The position numbers and the translations under genes are program-made. DNA of 64,000 nt. It comes from Pyxidicoccus xibeiensis. GTDB taxonomy: Bacteria; Myxococcota; Myxococcia; Myxococcales; Myxococcaceae. Where the stretch lies: contig NZ_JAJVKV010000003.1 in assembly GCF_024198175.1 (NCBI RefSeq), positions 806,001 to 870,000 on the forward strand. Reading direction: 5' to 3'. This document shows, piece by piece, positions 56,048 through 64,000 of the stretch. Under the pieces are notes generated by a model. The model had not been told where the DNA came from, ran no database searches, and saw nothing but the letters and a program-made list of their open reading frames with translations. Within the stretch, counting starts at the first letter, position 1, and each line of letters begins with the position of its first letter.

Positions 56048-57089
56048 GGGTGATGCAGTCTACACAACGATGCCCGTCCCGGTTGTCACCGTCCTGCTCC
56101 CCGCAAGAAATGCAGCCGGCACCGTGGCGCGCGCCGTGGAGAGCCTGCTGGAGGGCACGCTCCGGGAGCTACGCGTGCTGGCCGTGGATGACGGCTCCAC
56201 GGACGGTACGCGCGCCGTGCTCGAGGGACTGGCGGCCAGGGATGCCCGGGTGGAAGTCCTTGACGGCGGAGGCCGGGGGCTGGTGGCCGCGCTCAACCTG
56301 GCGCTGGAGAGGGCCACCTCTCCCTACGTGGCTCGCATGGACGCGGACGACGAGGCCCTGCCCCGCCGGCTGGAGGCGAGCGTGGCCGCGCTGGACGCCG
56401 AGCCGGACCTGGCCGGCGTGGGCACGGGCGTGGAGCTCTTCCGCGAGGACCAGCCCGTCAGCCCCTCCCTCCAGGCCTACGCGGCGTGGCTCAACGGGCT
56501 CACCTCGGCCGAGCGCCTCTATCGCGAGCGCTTCATCGAGAGCCCGGTGTGCCACCCCTCGGTCTGCCTGCGCAGGGACGCGGTGGTCGCCGCGGGCGGC
56601 TGGCGGCACGGATACTTTCCCGAGGACTACGCGCTCTGGCTGGAGCTGATGGACCGGGGCCAGGGCATGAGGAACCTCCCGGAGGTGCTGCTGCGCTGGC
56701 GCGACAGCTCCCAGCGGCTCACCTGGACGGACCCGCGCTACGCCGTCCGGCGCTTCACGTGGACGAAGGCCCGCTACCTGGTGCGTGGCCGTGGGCCCCT
56801 CGCGGACGGACGGCCCTGCACCGTGTGGGGCTCCGGCCCGAGCGGCAAGACGCTGACCCGCTTCCTGCGCGAGGAGGGCGCGGAAGTGGAGCGCTTCGTG
56901 GACGTCCACCCACGCAAGGTGGGCACGCGCCTGCAGGGCATTCCCGTGGTGTCTCCCGAAGAGCTGGGCCCACCAGGACGGGGACACCTGCTGGTCTGCG
57001 TGGGCGTGCGCTGGGCGCGAGAAGAGATTCGCGTGGACCTCGCTTCGCGAGGCTGGGTGGAGGGACGGGACTTCACCTGCGCCGCGTGA
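56046..57089 (+). CDS. Family 2 glycosyltransferase
   Basis: The protein has up to 347 residues (339 if it starts at ATG 56070). It has the GT-A fold: VVTVLLPARNAAGTVARAVESL, VDDGSTDGT and the metal-binding MDADDEALP. After the catalytic domain, a C-terminal region (TVWGSGPSGKTLTRFLREEG...VDVHPRKVG) resembles a small Rossmann-like domain seen in some glycosyltransferases. It probably transfers sugar to a surface polysaccharide. The first ATG (56046) overlaps the start codon of the divergent TPR gene, which leaves almost no room for separate promoters. Confidence 0.88.
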   Translation: MGDAVYTTMPVPVVTVLLPARNAAGTVARAVESLLEGTLRELRVLAVDDGSTDGTRAVLEGLAARDARVEVLDGGGRGLVAALNLALERATSPYVARMDADDEALPRRLEASVAALDAEPDLAGVGTGVELFREDQPVSPSLQAYAAWLNGLTSAERLYRERFIESPVCHPSVCLRRDAVVAAGGWRHGYFPEDYALWLELMDRGQGMRNLPEVLLRWRDSSQRLTWTDPRYAVRRFTWTKARYLVRGRGPLADGRPCTVWGSGPSGKTLTRFLREEGAEVERFVDVHPRKVGTRLQGIPVVSPEELGPPGRGHLLVCVGVRWAREEIRVDLASRGWVEGRDFTCAA

Positions 57090-57090
57090 C

Positions 57091-57127
57091 GCCTCGTGGG
57101 TGCGGGCTCCACTCGACGTGACGAGGC
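57091..57127. terminator. Hairpin between convergent glycosyltransferase and rluA-like genes
   Basis: GCCTCGT (57091-57097) pairs perfectly with ACGAGGC (57121-57127) around a 23-base loop. It could serve both convergent transcripts. Confidence 0.3.
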
Positions 57128-57164
57128 GGCTCCCGACTCCATGCGGGCTGCTGACGGCGCCGCG

Positions 57165-58127
57165 TCAGTCCTCGCCGACGGGCCTGTCAGTCCGGTCCGC
57201 CGGCACAGGGATGGGGCCCTGGGGTGGCGTGATGCCCGCCGCCGTGAAGAACCGCAGCAGGTCTTCGGGAACGGGCGCCTCCACTCGCAACACCCTGCCC
57301 GTGCGCGGATGCCCCAGCTCCAGCGCCTGCGCATGCAGCAGGCACCGCGCGGCCTCCACGCCTCCTGCCTTCGGCGCGCCGCCATAGCGCGAGTCCCCGA
57401 GAATCGGCGCTCCGAGCGCCGTCAGGTGCGCGCGAAGCTGGTGCGTGCGCCCCGTGTGCGGCAGCAGCTCCACCACGCAGAATGCGTCCCCTGCGTACAG
57501 CGTGCGGAAGTCCGTCAGCGCGGGCACGCCGTTGGCCGCGCGCGTTGCCCGCCAGCGCCCGGGGCGTGACGGGTCCTTCGACAGCGGCAGGTCCACCGAC
57601 CCCGACGGCGGCAGCCCCGGGCCCGTGGCCGCCAGGTACCGCTTGCGCGCCCGGCCCTCGCGGAACTCCGCCGCCAGCGCCGACGTGGCGTCCGCCGTCT
57701 TGCCGAAGACCGTCACGCCGGAGGTCTCCCGGTCCAGCCGGTGCACCAGTCCCGCCTCGCGGCCCAGGTGCGCGCCCACCAGGTCCACGAGGCTCCCGCC
57801 CACGCGCCCCTCCGTGGGCTGCGCCGTCACCCCCGCCGGCTTGTCCACGGCGATGACCTCCGCGTCCTCGTACAGCACGCGAAGTACTGGCGCCGGAGGG
57901 GCCTCCGCCAGCGGGCTCGTGCCGCCCTCCTCCAGCACCACCATCACCACCTGCCCCGCCGTCAGCCGCACAGCCGCATCCCGGCTCCGCCTCCCGCCCA
58001 CGTACACCGCGCCCACGTCCACCAGCTTGCGCGCCTCCGTTTCCGGAACGCCCAGCTCGGACGCCACCGCGCTCGCCACGGACTGGCCCACCAGGGCTCC
58101 CTCCGCGCGGAATGTCCGCCGCTTCAC
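57165..58127 (-). CDS. RluA-family pseudouridine synthase
   Basis: The 320-residue enzyme isomerises uridine in rRNA or tRNA. An S4-type RNA-binding domain occupies about 1-65 (SVASELGVPETEARKLVDVGAVYVGG in outline). The catalytic domain has HRLDRETSG with catalytic Asp132, and HTGRTHQLRAHLTALGAPILGD is standard. The start at GTG 58127 is supported by GGAGG seven bases upstream. A longer reading frame into the repeat region upstream is not coding in my view. Which rRNA site it modifies (RluA, C or D type) cannot be told. Confidence 0.92.
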   Translation of the reverse strand: MKRRTFRAEGALVGQSVASAVASELGVPETEARKLVDVGAVYVGGRRSRDAAVRLTAGQVVMVVLEEGGTSPLAEAPPAPVLRVLYEDAEVIAVDKPAGVTAQPTEGRVGGSLVDLVGAHLGREAGLVHRLDRETSGVTVFGKTADATSALAAEFREGRARKRYLAATGPGLPPSGSVDLPLSKDPSRPGRWRATRAANGVPALTDFRTLYAGDAFCVVELLPHTGRTHQLRAHLTALGAPILGDSRYGGAPKAGGVEAARCLLHAQALELGHPRTGRVLRVEAPVPEDLLRFFTAAGITPPQGPIPVPADRTDRPVGED

Positions 58128-58148
58128 GATGCGCCTCCGCCCCACCCC

Positions 58149-58250
58149 GAGCCGGAAGGAACGTTCATTCCACCACCGACGCGGCCCTCCACCCGGACAC
58201 GCCCCTCCGCCCCGCCCCGCGGCCATGAGCCGGAAGGAACGTTCATTCCA
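58149..58250. repeat. Two perfect 24-bp direct repeats with an imperfect palindrome core
   Basis: A 24-base sequence occurs identically at 58149-58172 and 58227-58250, 78 bases apart, in the gap between rluA-like and M3 peptidase genes. Its core, GGAAGGAACGTTCATTCC, is an 18-base inverted repeat with a single mismatch. This suggests paired operators or a dispersed repeat element. A 14-base match (CGGAAGGAACGTTC) occurs at 35759-35772. Confidence 0.85.
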
Positions 58251-58336
58251 GTGCCACGCCCAGATGTCATGCGGCGGCACTCTACGCCCGCATCGGCCTG
58301 CCGCGCCGCCCGCTTCCTGTTACCTTCCGCGCCCCC

Positions 58337-59857
58337 ATGGACCGTCCCCTGCACTCCGTCCGTACGCGGCTGGACGATTTCCTCGCCGACCTGGCCACGC
58401 TCCACTACCGGCACGGCGCGGGCCTCGCGACGGAACTCCCCGTCTCCAGCCTCTTCGCCACCTTCCCCGAGCTGTCCGCTCCCGACACCTTCGCCGCCAC
58501 CAACGAGGCCCTCGCCAAGGCGCGCACCAAGGACGACCCCCAGGCCGTCCGCCGCATCCAGCTCGTCCGCGAGCTGGTCGCCTCCCACGTGGAGGAAGCC
58601 CTCGCCGCCCGGCCCGTCGAGGTCGTCGCCACGCTGGAGGCCCAGGCGCGCCTGCCCGTGGACGACCAGACGCTCTCCTTCTCCGAGGCCCAGGCCCAGA
58701 TTCCGCGCGAGCCCGCCCGGGGCCGCCGCGCCCTCCTCGAGCGCGCCGTCGGCAACTTCCTCTGGGAGAACCGCGGCCCCTACGGAGACCGGCGCGAGGC
58801 CGCACTCCACACCGCCGAGCGGCTGGGCGCGAAGGACTACCCCACCCTGCGCGAGGACGTCACCGGCATCGCCTTCGGCAAGCTCGCGGAGGCCGCCACC
58901 GAGACGCTGCGCCGCACCGAGGACGCCTACCGCGACGTGCTCGCCTACGTCCTCAAGAAGGTGGACCCGCTGCTGCGCCCGCTGCCCTTCGGCGAGGCGC
59001 GCCGGCACGACCTCCAGGCCGCGCTCCAGGCCCCGTGGATGGATGCCTTCTTCCGCCGTGAGGACGCCTTCCCCGCCGTGGTGCGCTGGCTGGGCGAGTG
59101 GGGCCTCACCCCCCACGCCGACGGCCGCATCCGCATCGACGACGAGGACCGCCCCGGCAAGGCCTCCCGCCCCTTCGTCGCCTCCGTGCGCGTGCCGGGC
59201 GAGGTGCGCCTCGTCCTCCAGCCGCGCGGCGGACTGGACGCGCTGGGCAGCCTCCTCCACGAGATGGGCCACGCGCAGCACCGCGCCCATGTCTCGGACA
59301 CGCTGCCCATGGAGCTGCGCCGGCTCGGAGATGCCTCGGTGACGGAGGCCTACGCGGCCGTCTTCGAGCGGCTGCTCCTGGCTCCCGGCTGGCTCAAGCG
59401 CTACCTGGAGCTGGCCACCCTGCCCGCGTGGGACGCGGTGCGGCTGTCCGCCTTCCAGGCCCTCACGGTGCTCCGCCGCCACTGCGCGAAGCTGTCCTAC
59501 GAGCTGTCCCTCACCACGCGCGGCCCGTCCACCGAGCGCGCGGAGGAGTACGCGGACGGCCAGCGCCACGCGCTCTTCGTCGAGCCACACCCGGGCTTCT
59601 TCCTCCAGGACGTGGACCCGCAGCTCTACGTGGCCCACTACCTGCGCGCCTGGGCGCTCGAGACGCGGCTCACCGCCCACCTCACCGAGCGCTTCAACGA
59701 GGACTACTGGAGGAACCCCGCGGCCGCCGCCTGGCTGAAGGGGCTGTTCGCACGCGGAGGAACGGACGACGCGGAAGGACTGGCCACAGAGGTCTCGGGC
59801 ACGCCGCTGGCATTGCCCGAGGCCGGGGAGCGCCTCGTGGCCATCCTCAACCGGTAG
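58337..59857 (+). CDS. M3-like zinc metallopeptidase
   Basis: The 506-residue gluzincin has the zinc motif LLHEMGHAQH (His308, Glu309, His312) and third ligand Glu337 in VTEAYAAVFE, 25 residues on, as in oligoendopeptidase F and thimet families. No signal peptide is seen, so it is probably a cytoplasmic oligopeptidase. The N-terminal half is helical with no other recognised domain, and the overall length is shorter than the typical M3 (about 600-700). The start ATG 58337 lies 86 bases after the second 24-bp repeat. Confidence 0.87.
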   Translation: MDRPLHSVRTRLDDFLADLATLHYRHGAGLATELPVSSLFATFPELSAPDTFAATNEALAKARTKDDPQAVRRIQLVRELVASHVEEALAARPVEVVATLEAQARLPVDDQTLSFSEAQAQIPREPARGRRALLERAVGNFLWENRGPYGDRREAALHTAERLGAKDYPTLREDVTGIAFGKLAEAATETLRRTEDAYRDVLAYVLKKVDPLLRPLPFGEARRHDLQAALQAPWMDAFFRREDAFPAVVRWLGEWGLTPHADGRIRIDDEDRPGKASRPFVASVRVPGEVRLVLQPRGGLDALGSLLHEMGHAQHRAHVSDTLPMELRRLGDASVTEAYAAVFERLLLAPGWLKRYLELATLPAWDAVRLSAFQALTVLRRHCAKLSYELSLTTRGPSTERAEEYADGQRHALFVEPHPGFFLQDVDPQLYVAHYLRAWALETRLTAHLTERFNEDYWRNPAAAAWLKGLFARGGTDDAEGLATEVSGTPLALPEAGERLVAILNR

Positions 59858-59859
59858 GG

Positions 59860-59876
59860 GTCCCGCGCAACGGGAC
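59860..59876. terminator. Bidirectional terminator hairpin
   Basis: GTCCCG and CGGGAC form a perfect 6-bp stem with a CGCAA loop, in the 18-base gap between two convergent genes. Confidence 0.45.
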
Positions 59877-60238
59877 TACTTCTTCTTGCGCAGGGCCCTG
59901 ACGATCTTGTCCTTCGTCGCGTTCGCCGCCGGGGCCTTGGTGGTGGGCGCCGGAGCCGCGGGCGTCATCACCTGCTTGTTGTTGCCGCTGGCCACCGGCT
60001 TGCCACCGGCGCGAGCCCGCATCGCCTTCAGCAGCTGCATCTCAATGACGAGCAGCTCGTCGCCAAGCTCCTCGTTGTCACCCGCCGCGCGGGGAAGGGG
60101 AGCACGGGTGCTGGAAGCGCCGGCACCGTGCCGCATGCGCAGAACCTTCTCCTCCTCGGCCGCCAGCGTGCGCGTCTTCTCCAACGCCGCCTTGACCTCC
60201 TTGGCCGTCACCGTGCTACTTCCGACCTTGCGCTCCAT
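59876..60238 (-). CDS. Small basic protein of unknown function
   Basis: This 120-residue protein starts at ATG 60238 (MERKVGSSTVTAKEV), with AAGGGAG six bases upstream. It has an N-terminal helical half (EVKAALEKTRTLAAEEEKVLR) and an Ala/Pro/Thr/Lys-rich tail ending in RALRKKK. No family is recognised. The basic tail and small size could fit nucleic acid or membrane-surface binding (guess). It is convergent with the M3 peptidase gene. Confidence 0.7.
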   Translation of the reverse strand: MERKVGSSTVTAKEVKAALEKTRTLAAEEEKVLRMRHGAGASSTRAPLPRAAGDNEELGDELLVIEMQLLKAMRARAGGKPVASGNNKQVMTPAAPAPTTKAPAANATKDKIVRALRKKK

Positions 60239-60387
60239 CGCCGCTCCCTTGCTGTGCCGCCCGCTGAACGCCCGTACATGTCGGACGCGTCCGAGCCGCA
60301 ACCGTCGAGGATTGTAGAGGACGCAAGAGTGAGCGCAAATTTTCTTCCAACAGGTCGCTGCCGGGATGTAGCGCCAGGACCCTCCCG

Positions 60388-60915
60388 CTACAGGCGGAAA
60401 CCGAGCCCCAGGTACCCTGAAGTCAGAGCCTGCCGTTCACCGGAGAACGGGTCTCCCCCGGCGGAGAAGTTCTGGTACCGGGCCTCGGCGGACAGGAAGA
60501 GCTGCCCTCCCAGCTCCACCCCCACCCCGCCGCACAGCTCCGCCCCCACCTGCAGGGCGCGAGACGCGGCGACGTCCTCCTTGTCGTGGGCCATCAGCAG
60601 GCTGGCGCCCACGCCCAGATAGGGCCGCACGCGCAGGGGGCCGGACGGGGTGATGCGGATGGACATGGGCGTGGCCTCGGTGCGCCGGCGGCTGGAGGCC
60701 ACGTGGCCGCCCACCTCCATCACCGAGAAGCCCCGCCGGTAGCCCCAGGCCACCCCCGCGCTGTAGCCCGACTCCCGGGCCCCGTCCGTGTCCGTCATCA
60801 CGTACGCCCCCACCGGCGCCACGGTGACGCCCAGGTTGCGCAGGGGCGGCTCCGCCCGCACCACGGGGGCGAAGAGGCCAGCCAGACAGCTGAGGAGGAA
60901 GGCGGGACGGCGCAT
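60388..60915 (-). CDS. Small outer-membrane beta-barrel protein
   Basis: The 175-residue protein has a signal peptide (MRRPAFLLSCLAGLFAPVVRA). A mature chain of alternating strands follows: LGVTVAPVGAYVMTD, SGYSAGVAWGYRRGFSVMEVG, RPYLGVGASLLMAH, ELGGQLFLSAEARYQNF and closing YLGLGFRL. It resembles OmpA/OmpW-like 8-stranded barrels or the outer_membrane_beta-brl family. It probably sits in the outer membrane. Function is unknown. Confidence 0.78.
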   Translation of the reverse strand: MRRPAFLLSCLAGLFAPVVRAEPPLRNLGVTVAPVGAYVMTDTDGARESGYSAGVAWGYRRGFSVMEVGGHVASSRRRTEATPMSIRITPSGPLRVRPYLGVGASLLMAHDKEDVAASRALQVGAELCGGVGVELGGQLFLSAEARYQNFSAGGDPFSGERQALTSGYLGLGFRL

Positions 60916-61141
60916 GGCCCCACCGTTGAGCAAGGGACACGCCACGCCCCGGGCCCAATGAAGTCGGGCGCTTGCGAGGCTCGAAGGGGGGCCCGCCACC
61001 CGTGTCCGGGCGCGCCCGTCAGGGCAGGCGAGCAACCTCCTTCACGACTGTGCAGGGCCCCGCGCCGGGCGGGCCTGCCGCACACATGACGCGAGGGCCA
61101 GGGGCGCGACGCACCCGTGGCCGCCGTGTCGGGTCCTCGAA

Positions 61142-62179
61142 TCAGGTGCCCTCTTCGTCCTCGGGCTCGGGCGGGGCGTCCTGGGCGGGCTTGTCCTTCT
61201 CGGCGCCCTCGGGCTTCTTGCGCTCGATGCCGAAGGCGTCCAGCGCGTCGGCGATGCCCTGGGGCTTGTCGGCGTCCGGCAGGAAGTCCTGGGGCGGCTG
61301 GAGCTTGGGGTCATTGCCCAGCTCGGTGAGGGCGGACTCCAGCGTCATGCGCAGCTCGGCGGCCTCCGGCGTCTTCTCCGCGGGCACGCCGATGCGTCCG
61401 TCCAGCCGGGCCTTGAGGACCACGGAGGTGGCGGCGTCCACCAGCACCTCGCCGTCCAGCGAGCGCGGCACGCGGTGGGCGAAGAAGTTGGCGCGGCGGC
61501 GGGTCGTCTCGTCGGCGCCGCTCTTCGCGGCAATCATCGCGGGCAGCGGACGGGACGCCTCACCCTCCGAGGCGGGGGCGAGCGTCACGTCGTAGCGCCA
61601 CGCGGTGCGGCCCTCGTACGTGACGGTGCCGTTGGGGGTGAGCTTGAGGCGCCCCTGGAAGAGGTTGTCGAAGTCCCGGATGGCGCCCGTGAGCTCCGTG
61701 CGGGTGCGCTCGGCCATGCCGCGGTCGCGGAGGCGCTGGCGGAACGGGCCGTAGCGGTTGCGGGCGAACACCTGGCCGCCCACGCGCATGACCTCCAGGC
61801 CCTGGTCCCTCGAGTTCTCCAGCACGCCGTGGAAGTCACCGGCGACGCCACCGGGGCCGGCGCGGAAGGTGCGCGTCTCGGTGAGCTTCACCGGGTTGGA
61901 CTCGGCGGCGGACCACTCGTAGCCCAGGGTGGACTGGAAGCGGTGGGGCCCCAGCCGCTCGGTCACCTCGGCGGCGTCCATGCCCAGGATGCGGCGGGCC
62001 ACCCGCGGGTTGCTCGCGACGTCCTCGGGGGGCAGCTTCTCCTTGGCGGACGCCACGGCCTTGGGCGGGTCCTCCGGCGAGAAGATGCGCGCCTTGGCCG
62101 CCTTGTCGACCGGGTCGGAACAGCCCACGGCGGCCAGCGCCAGGGCGAGGGTGAAGGCGGACTTCTTCAGACGGCTCAC
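61142..62179 (-). CDS. Lipoprotein of unknown function
   Basis: The 345-residue protein starts at GTG 62179, with GGAGGAG upstream. The signal VSRLKKSAFTLALALAAVGC ends in a lipobox (AVGC, Cys20). The mature part contains beta-rich segments (GPHRFQSTLGYEWSAAE, EVLVDAATSVVLKARLDGRI) and an acidic Pro/Glu tail (PEPEDEEGT). I recognise no named domain. Membrane attachment is inferred. Confidence 0.78.
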   Translation of the reverse strand: MSRLKKSAFTLALALAAVGCSDPVDKAAKARIFSPEDPPKAVASAKEKLPPEDVASNPRVARRILGMDAAEVTERLGPHRFQSTLGYEWSAAESNPVKLTETRTFRAGPGGVAGDFHGVLENSRDQGLEVMRVGGQVFARNRYGPFRQRLRDRGMAERTRTELTGAIRDFDNLFQGRLKLTPNGTVTYEGRTAWRYDVTLAPASEGEASRPLPAMIAAKSGADETTRRRANFFAHRVPRSLDGEVLVDAATSVVLKARLDGRIGVPAEKTPEAAELRMTLESALTELGNDPKLQPPQDFLPDADKPQGIADALDAFGIERKKPEGAEKDKPAQDAPPEPEDEEGT

Positions 62180-62284
62180 GACTCCTCCAGAGGGGTACGA
62201 CAGGGTCGGCAAGTTACGTGGGGCATACAGGAGCGGCAAGCAGTGGCTTGCGTGCGGCCGTGCAAGGGATAGAACGCCCAACTC

Positions 62285-63211
62285 ATGCAGAACCTGCGCG
62301 ACAAGTTGTTGAAGGCGGGCCTCGTCACCGAGGAACAGACCAAGAAGGTGGAGTCGAAGCCCAGCCAGGCGGAAGCCCGGCGGCCCGCTCCCCCGGAGGG
62401 CGGTCGTCCAGGCGGAAACCGTTCCGCCCCCCCGCGTGACGAGAACCGGACACATGGTGGCCCGCCCCCCCGCGAGGGGGGTGGCCGTCGAGAAGGCGGT
62501 GGCCGGCCACCTCCGGGCGGAGGCGGTCGCTCCGGCCCGGGTGGTGGTGGCGGACGCTTCGGTCCTGGCGGCGGTGGCCGGCCAGCGGGCGGAGGCGGTG
62601 CGCCGCGCTACGGCGGAGGGCCCCCGCAGGGACGCCCGGCGCCCGTGGCGGAGAAGGCCATCCCCAAGCTGCCGCCGATGCCGGGCTCCAAGGCCTACCA
62701 GCGCGCGGAGTCCAAGAAGCAGGTGGAGCTGGACCGGGCGCTGCGCGAGCTGGTGCTCGGGTCGCAGATTCCCGTCGAGCCGGGCGAGACGACGTTCTAC
62801 TTCATGACCCGCAAGGGCAAGCTGCGGCGGCTGGAGCTGAGCCCCGCGCAGGCGAAGCAGCTCGAGGAGGGTGAGCTGGGCGTGGTGGAGCGCCCGGAGC
62901 CCGCTCAAATCGAGCACTCGCTGGTGCCCGCCGCGGCCGCGGAGCAGATGTACGCGCTGTCGAAGAAGGCCGTGCGCTTCTTCAACCGCAAGGACAACCC
63001 CGTCGGCTTCATGAACGAGGACGACCTCAAGGCCCAGCAGGCCGCCGAGGCCGCCGGCACCGCGCCCGACCTGTCCGACGAGCCCGAGGGCGACGAGGGT
63101 GGTGAGGGTGAGGGCGCCTCCGAGGGTGAAGGCGCCTCCGAGGCCGAGGCTCCCGCCGAAGCCGCCGCCGAGCAGAAGCCCGAGGGCGGCACCGAGGGCG
63201 GCAACACCTGA
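62285..63211 (+). CDS. DUF2058 protein with Gly/Arg-rich insert
   Basis: The 308-residue protein has the DUF2058 N-terminus (MQNLRDKLLKAGLVTEEQTKK). Then comes an unusual stretch (about 30-120) very rich in Gly, Arg and Pro with RGG-like and GGGGR motifs, then the DUF2058 core (ELDRALRELVLGSQIPV, TFYFMTRKGKLRRLELSPAQ, LVPAAAAEQMYAL). The C-terminal 60 residues are acidic (EGDEGGEGEGASEGEG). DUF2058 proteins (E. coli YaiL) are linked to nucleic acid and ribosome-associated roles, not well defined. The insert suggests RNA binding or condensate formation (inference). Confidence 0.82.
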   Translation: MQNLRDKLLKAGLVTEEQTKKVESKPSQAEARRPAPPEGGRPGGNRSAPPRDENRTHGGPPPREGGGRREGGGRPPPGGGGRSGPGGGGGRFGPGGGGRPAGGGGAPRYGGGPPQGRPAPVAEKAIPKLPPMPGSKAYQRAESKKQVELDRALRELVLGSQIPVEPGETTFYFMTRKGKLRRLELSPAQAKQLEEGELGVVERPEPAQIEHSLVPAAAAEQMYALSKKAVRFFNRKDNPVGFMNEDDLKAQQAAEAAGTAPDLSDEPEGDEGGEGEGASEGEGASEAEAPAEAAAEQKPEGGTEGGNT

Positions 63212-63233
63212 CCGGGACTCCCGGCAACACCCT

Positions 63234-63263
63234 ACCCTCCCCTGCCTGAGTCCGGGGGAGGGT
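63234..63263 (+). terminator. Hairpin after the DUF2058 gene
   Basis: ACCCTCCCC (63234-63242) pairs perfectly with GGGGAGGGT (63255-63263), 22 bases past the stop codon. It lacks a U-tract. Confidence 0.45.
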
Positions 63264-63391
63264 GTGGGCCCTGGCCACACCGGGGCCCTGGCTGACACCG
63301 TGCACCGTGCGTGCGGCTGATGGCCGCCAGCAGGTCCGTCGAAGAGCCCCGCTCAACTCCCTGCCAGCACGGGGGTTAGCATCGGGCAGCC

Positions 63392-64000
63392 ATGGACTCT
63401 CTGTACCTGAAGATGCTGCCGGTCTTCTTCGTCGTGTCGGGGCTGGTGAAGGCGGTGCCCGTGACGGTGGGCTGGGCGCTGGGGCGCACCCGCCTGGCGG
63501 AGCGCTTTCGCGTCTACCGGCGCTCGCTGGCACCGGGGCAGCTTCGCAGCGAGGCCCGCGCGGCCGTGGGCGTGGTGCTGTGCGACGCGCTGCTCATCAC
63601 CGCGTTCCGCGCCGCCTTCGAGCGCCAGATTGCGCCCTTCAGCCTGGGCGCGTCGCTGCTCACCTTCGCGTGGATGTTCGTGGGCTTCGAGGTGTGGTTC
63701 TACGTGTCGCACCGGCTGCTGCACACGCGCGCGCTCTACCGCTTCCACGCGCAGCACCACGTGGCGCAGGTGACGGACCCGCTCACGTCGCTGTCCTTCT
63801 CCATGGTGGAGCGGCTGGTGCTGATGGGCGGCGGGTTCGGCCTGGTCATCCTGGCCATGCAGGTGATGCCCGTCACGCAGGTGGGCATCATGGCGTACAT
63901 CCTCACCAACTACGCGCTCAACGTCTTCGGGCACGGCAACACGGAGTGGCTGCCCGAGCGCTTCGTCGCCTCCCCCGCCGGGCGCCTCTTCTTCACGCCC
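63392..64000 (+). CDS. Fatty acid hydroxylase/sterol desaturase family protein, partial
   Basis: The gene starts at ATG 63392 and runs off the window end after 203 codons. It has several membrane helices. The diiron His motifs HRLLHT and FHAQHHVAQ, followed later by FGHGNTEW, match the fatty-acid-hydroxylase superfamily (sterol desaturase, alkane/fatty acid hydroxylases), in which eight or more His bind two irons. The C-terminal His cluster is beyond the edge. The substrate (sterol, fatty acid or carotenoid) cannot be told. Myxobacteria are known sterol producers, which makes a sterol-related role possible. Confidence 0.8.
   Translation, partial: MDSLYLKMLPVFFVVSGLVKAVPVTVGWALGRTRLAERFRVYRRSLAPGQLRSEARAAVGVVLCDALLITAFRAAFERQIAPFSLGASLLTFAWMFVGFEVWFYVSHRLLHTRALYRFHAQHHVAQVTDPLTSLSFSMVERLVLMGGGFGLVILAMQVMPVTQVGIMAYILTNYALNVFGHGNTEWLPERFVASPAGRLFFTP

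Noticed and set aside
58128..58280. N-terminal extension of the pseudouridine synthase containing two copies of NERSFRL
   Set aside because: The peptide copies are translations of the 24-bp DNA repeats. A good RBS and the S4 domain start support GTG 58127, so the extension is not coding.

Overview
This 64 kb window is chromosomal DNA from a high-GC delta-type bacterium, almost certainly a myxobacterium of the Myxococcus/Pyxidicoccus/Corallococcus group. The evidence is an Oar-type TonB-dependent receptor, a member of the Myxococcales-restricted TIGR02265 family, several very long coiled-coil or TPR proteins with low-complexity linkers, strong GC3 bias, frequent GTG starts and very tight, often overlapping, convergent gene pairs. 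I see no tRNA, rRNA, CRISPR array, insertion sequence, integrase or prophage gene. The content is mostly core housekeeping with lineage-specific genes interspersed.

Layout. 1-1817: the end of an isopenicillin-N-synthase-like oxygenase, a small Cys-rich lipoprotein and a nitrilase-superfamily enzyme. 1792-5384 (minus): a zinc-ribbon protein followed by gatC-gatA-gatB, the tRNA-dependent amidotransferase. 5644-8736: ftsK from its own sigma70-like promoter. 8843-12740: a small monooxygenase, an RlmL-like THUMP methyltransferase, plsY, a DUF2752 membrane protein, a DUF4920 lipoprotein-like protein and a PD-(D/E)XK-like protein. 12806-15369 (minus): an unknown helical protein and a B12-binding radical SAM enzyme.

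15485-22337 is a coherent transport module. An Oar-like outer-membrane receptor and a co-transcribed lipoprotein (minus strand) diverge from tonB-exbB-exbD-exbD (plus strand). Promoters can be proposed for both directions in the shared gap, and a strong hairpin terminates the receptor operon. It is followed by a TIGR02265 gene whose start codon lies in the loop of a perfect 15-bp inverted repeat, an integral membrane protein, comM, a type II NADH dehydrogenase and recA. The recA product lacks the usual acidic C-terminal tail.

28286-39902: a DUF1285-like protein, a GT-C-like membrane protein coupled to cinA, pssA, an alpha/beta hydrolase, a parallel beta-helix lipoprotein, an HU-family protein behind a structured AT-rich leader region, an M23 peptidase, threonine aldolase, nth and def.

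39953-56047 is dominated by two giant minus-strand genes. The first, downstream of priA, encodes a 1952-residue protein with a degenerate receiver, an acidic linker, a roughly 900-residue Ala/Glu/Arg helix, a DUF4388-like region and a degenerate J domain. The second encodes a 1717-residue TPR protein with several families of tandem peptide repeats. Between them lie priA, a glutathione S-transferase, an exported protein and a beta-barrel protein. 56046-64000 holds a family 2 glycosyltransferase, an RluA-type pseudouridine synthase, an M3-like metallopeptidase (preceded by two perfect 24-bp direct repeats), small exported proteins, a DUF2058 protein with a Gly/Arg-rich insert and the start of a fatty-acid-hydroxylase/sterol-desaturase-family protein cut by the window edge.
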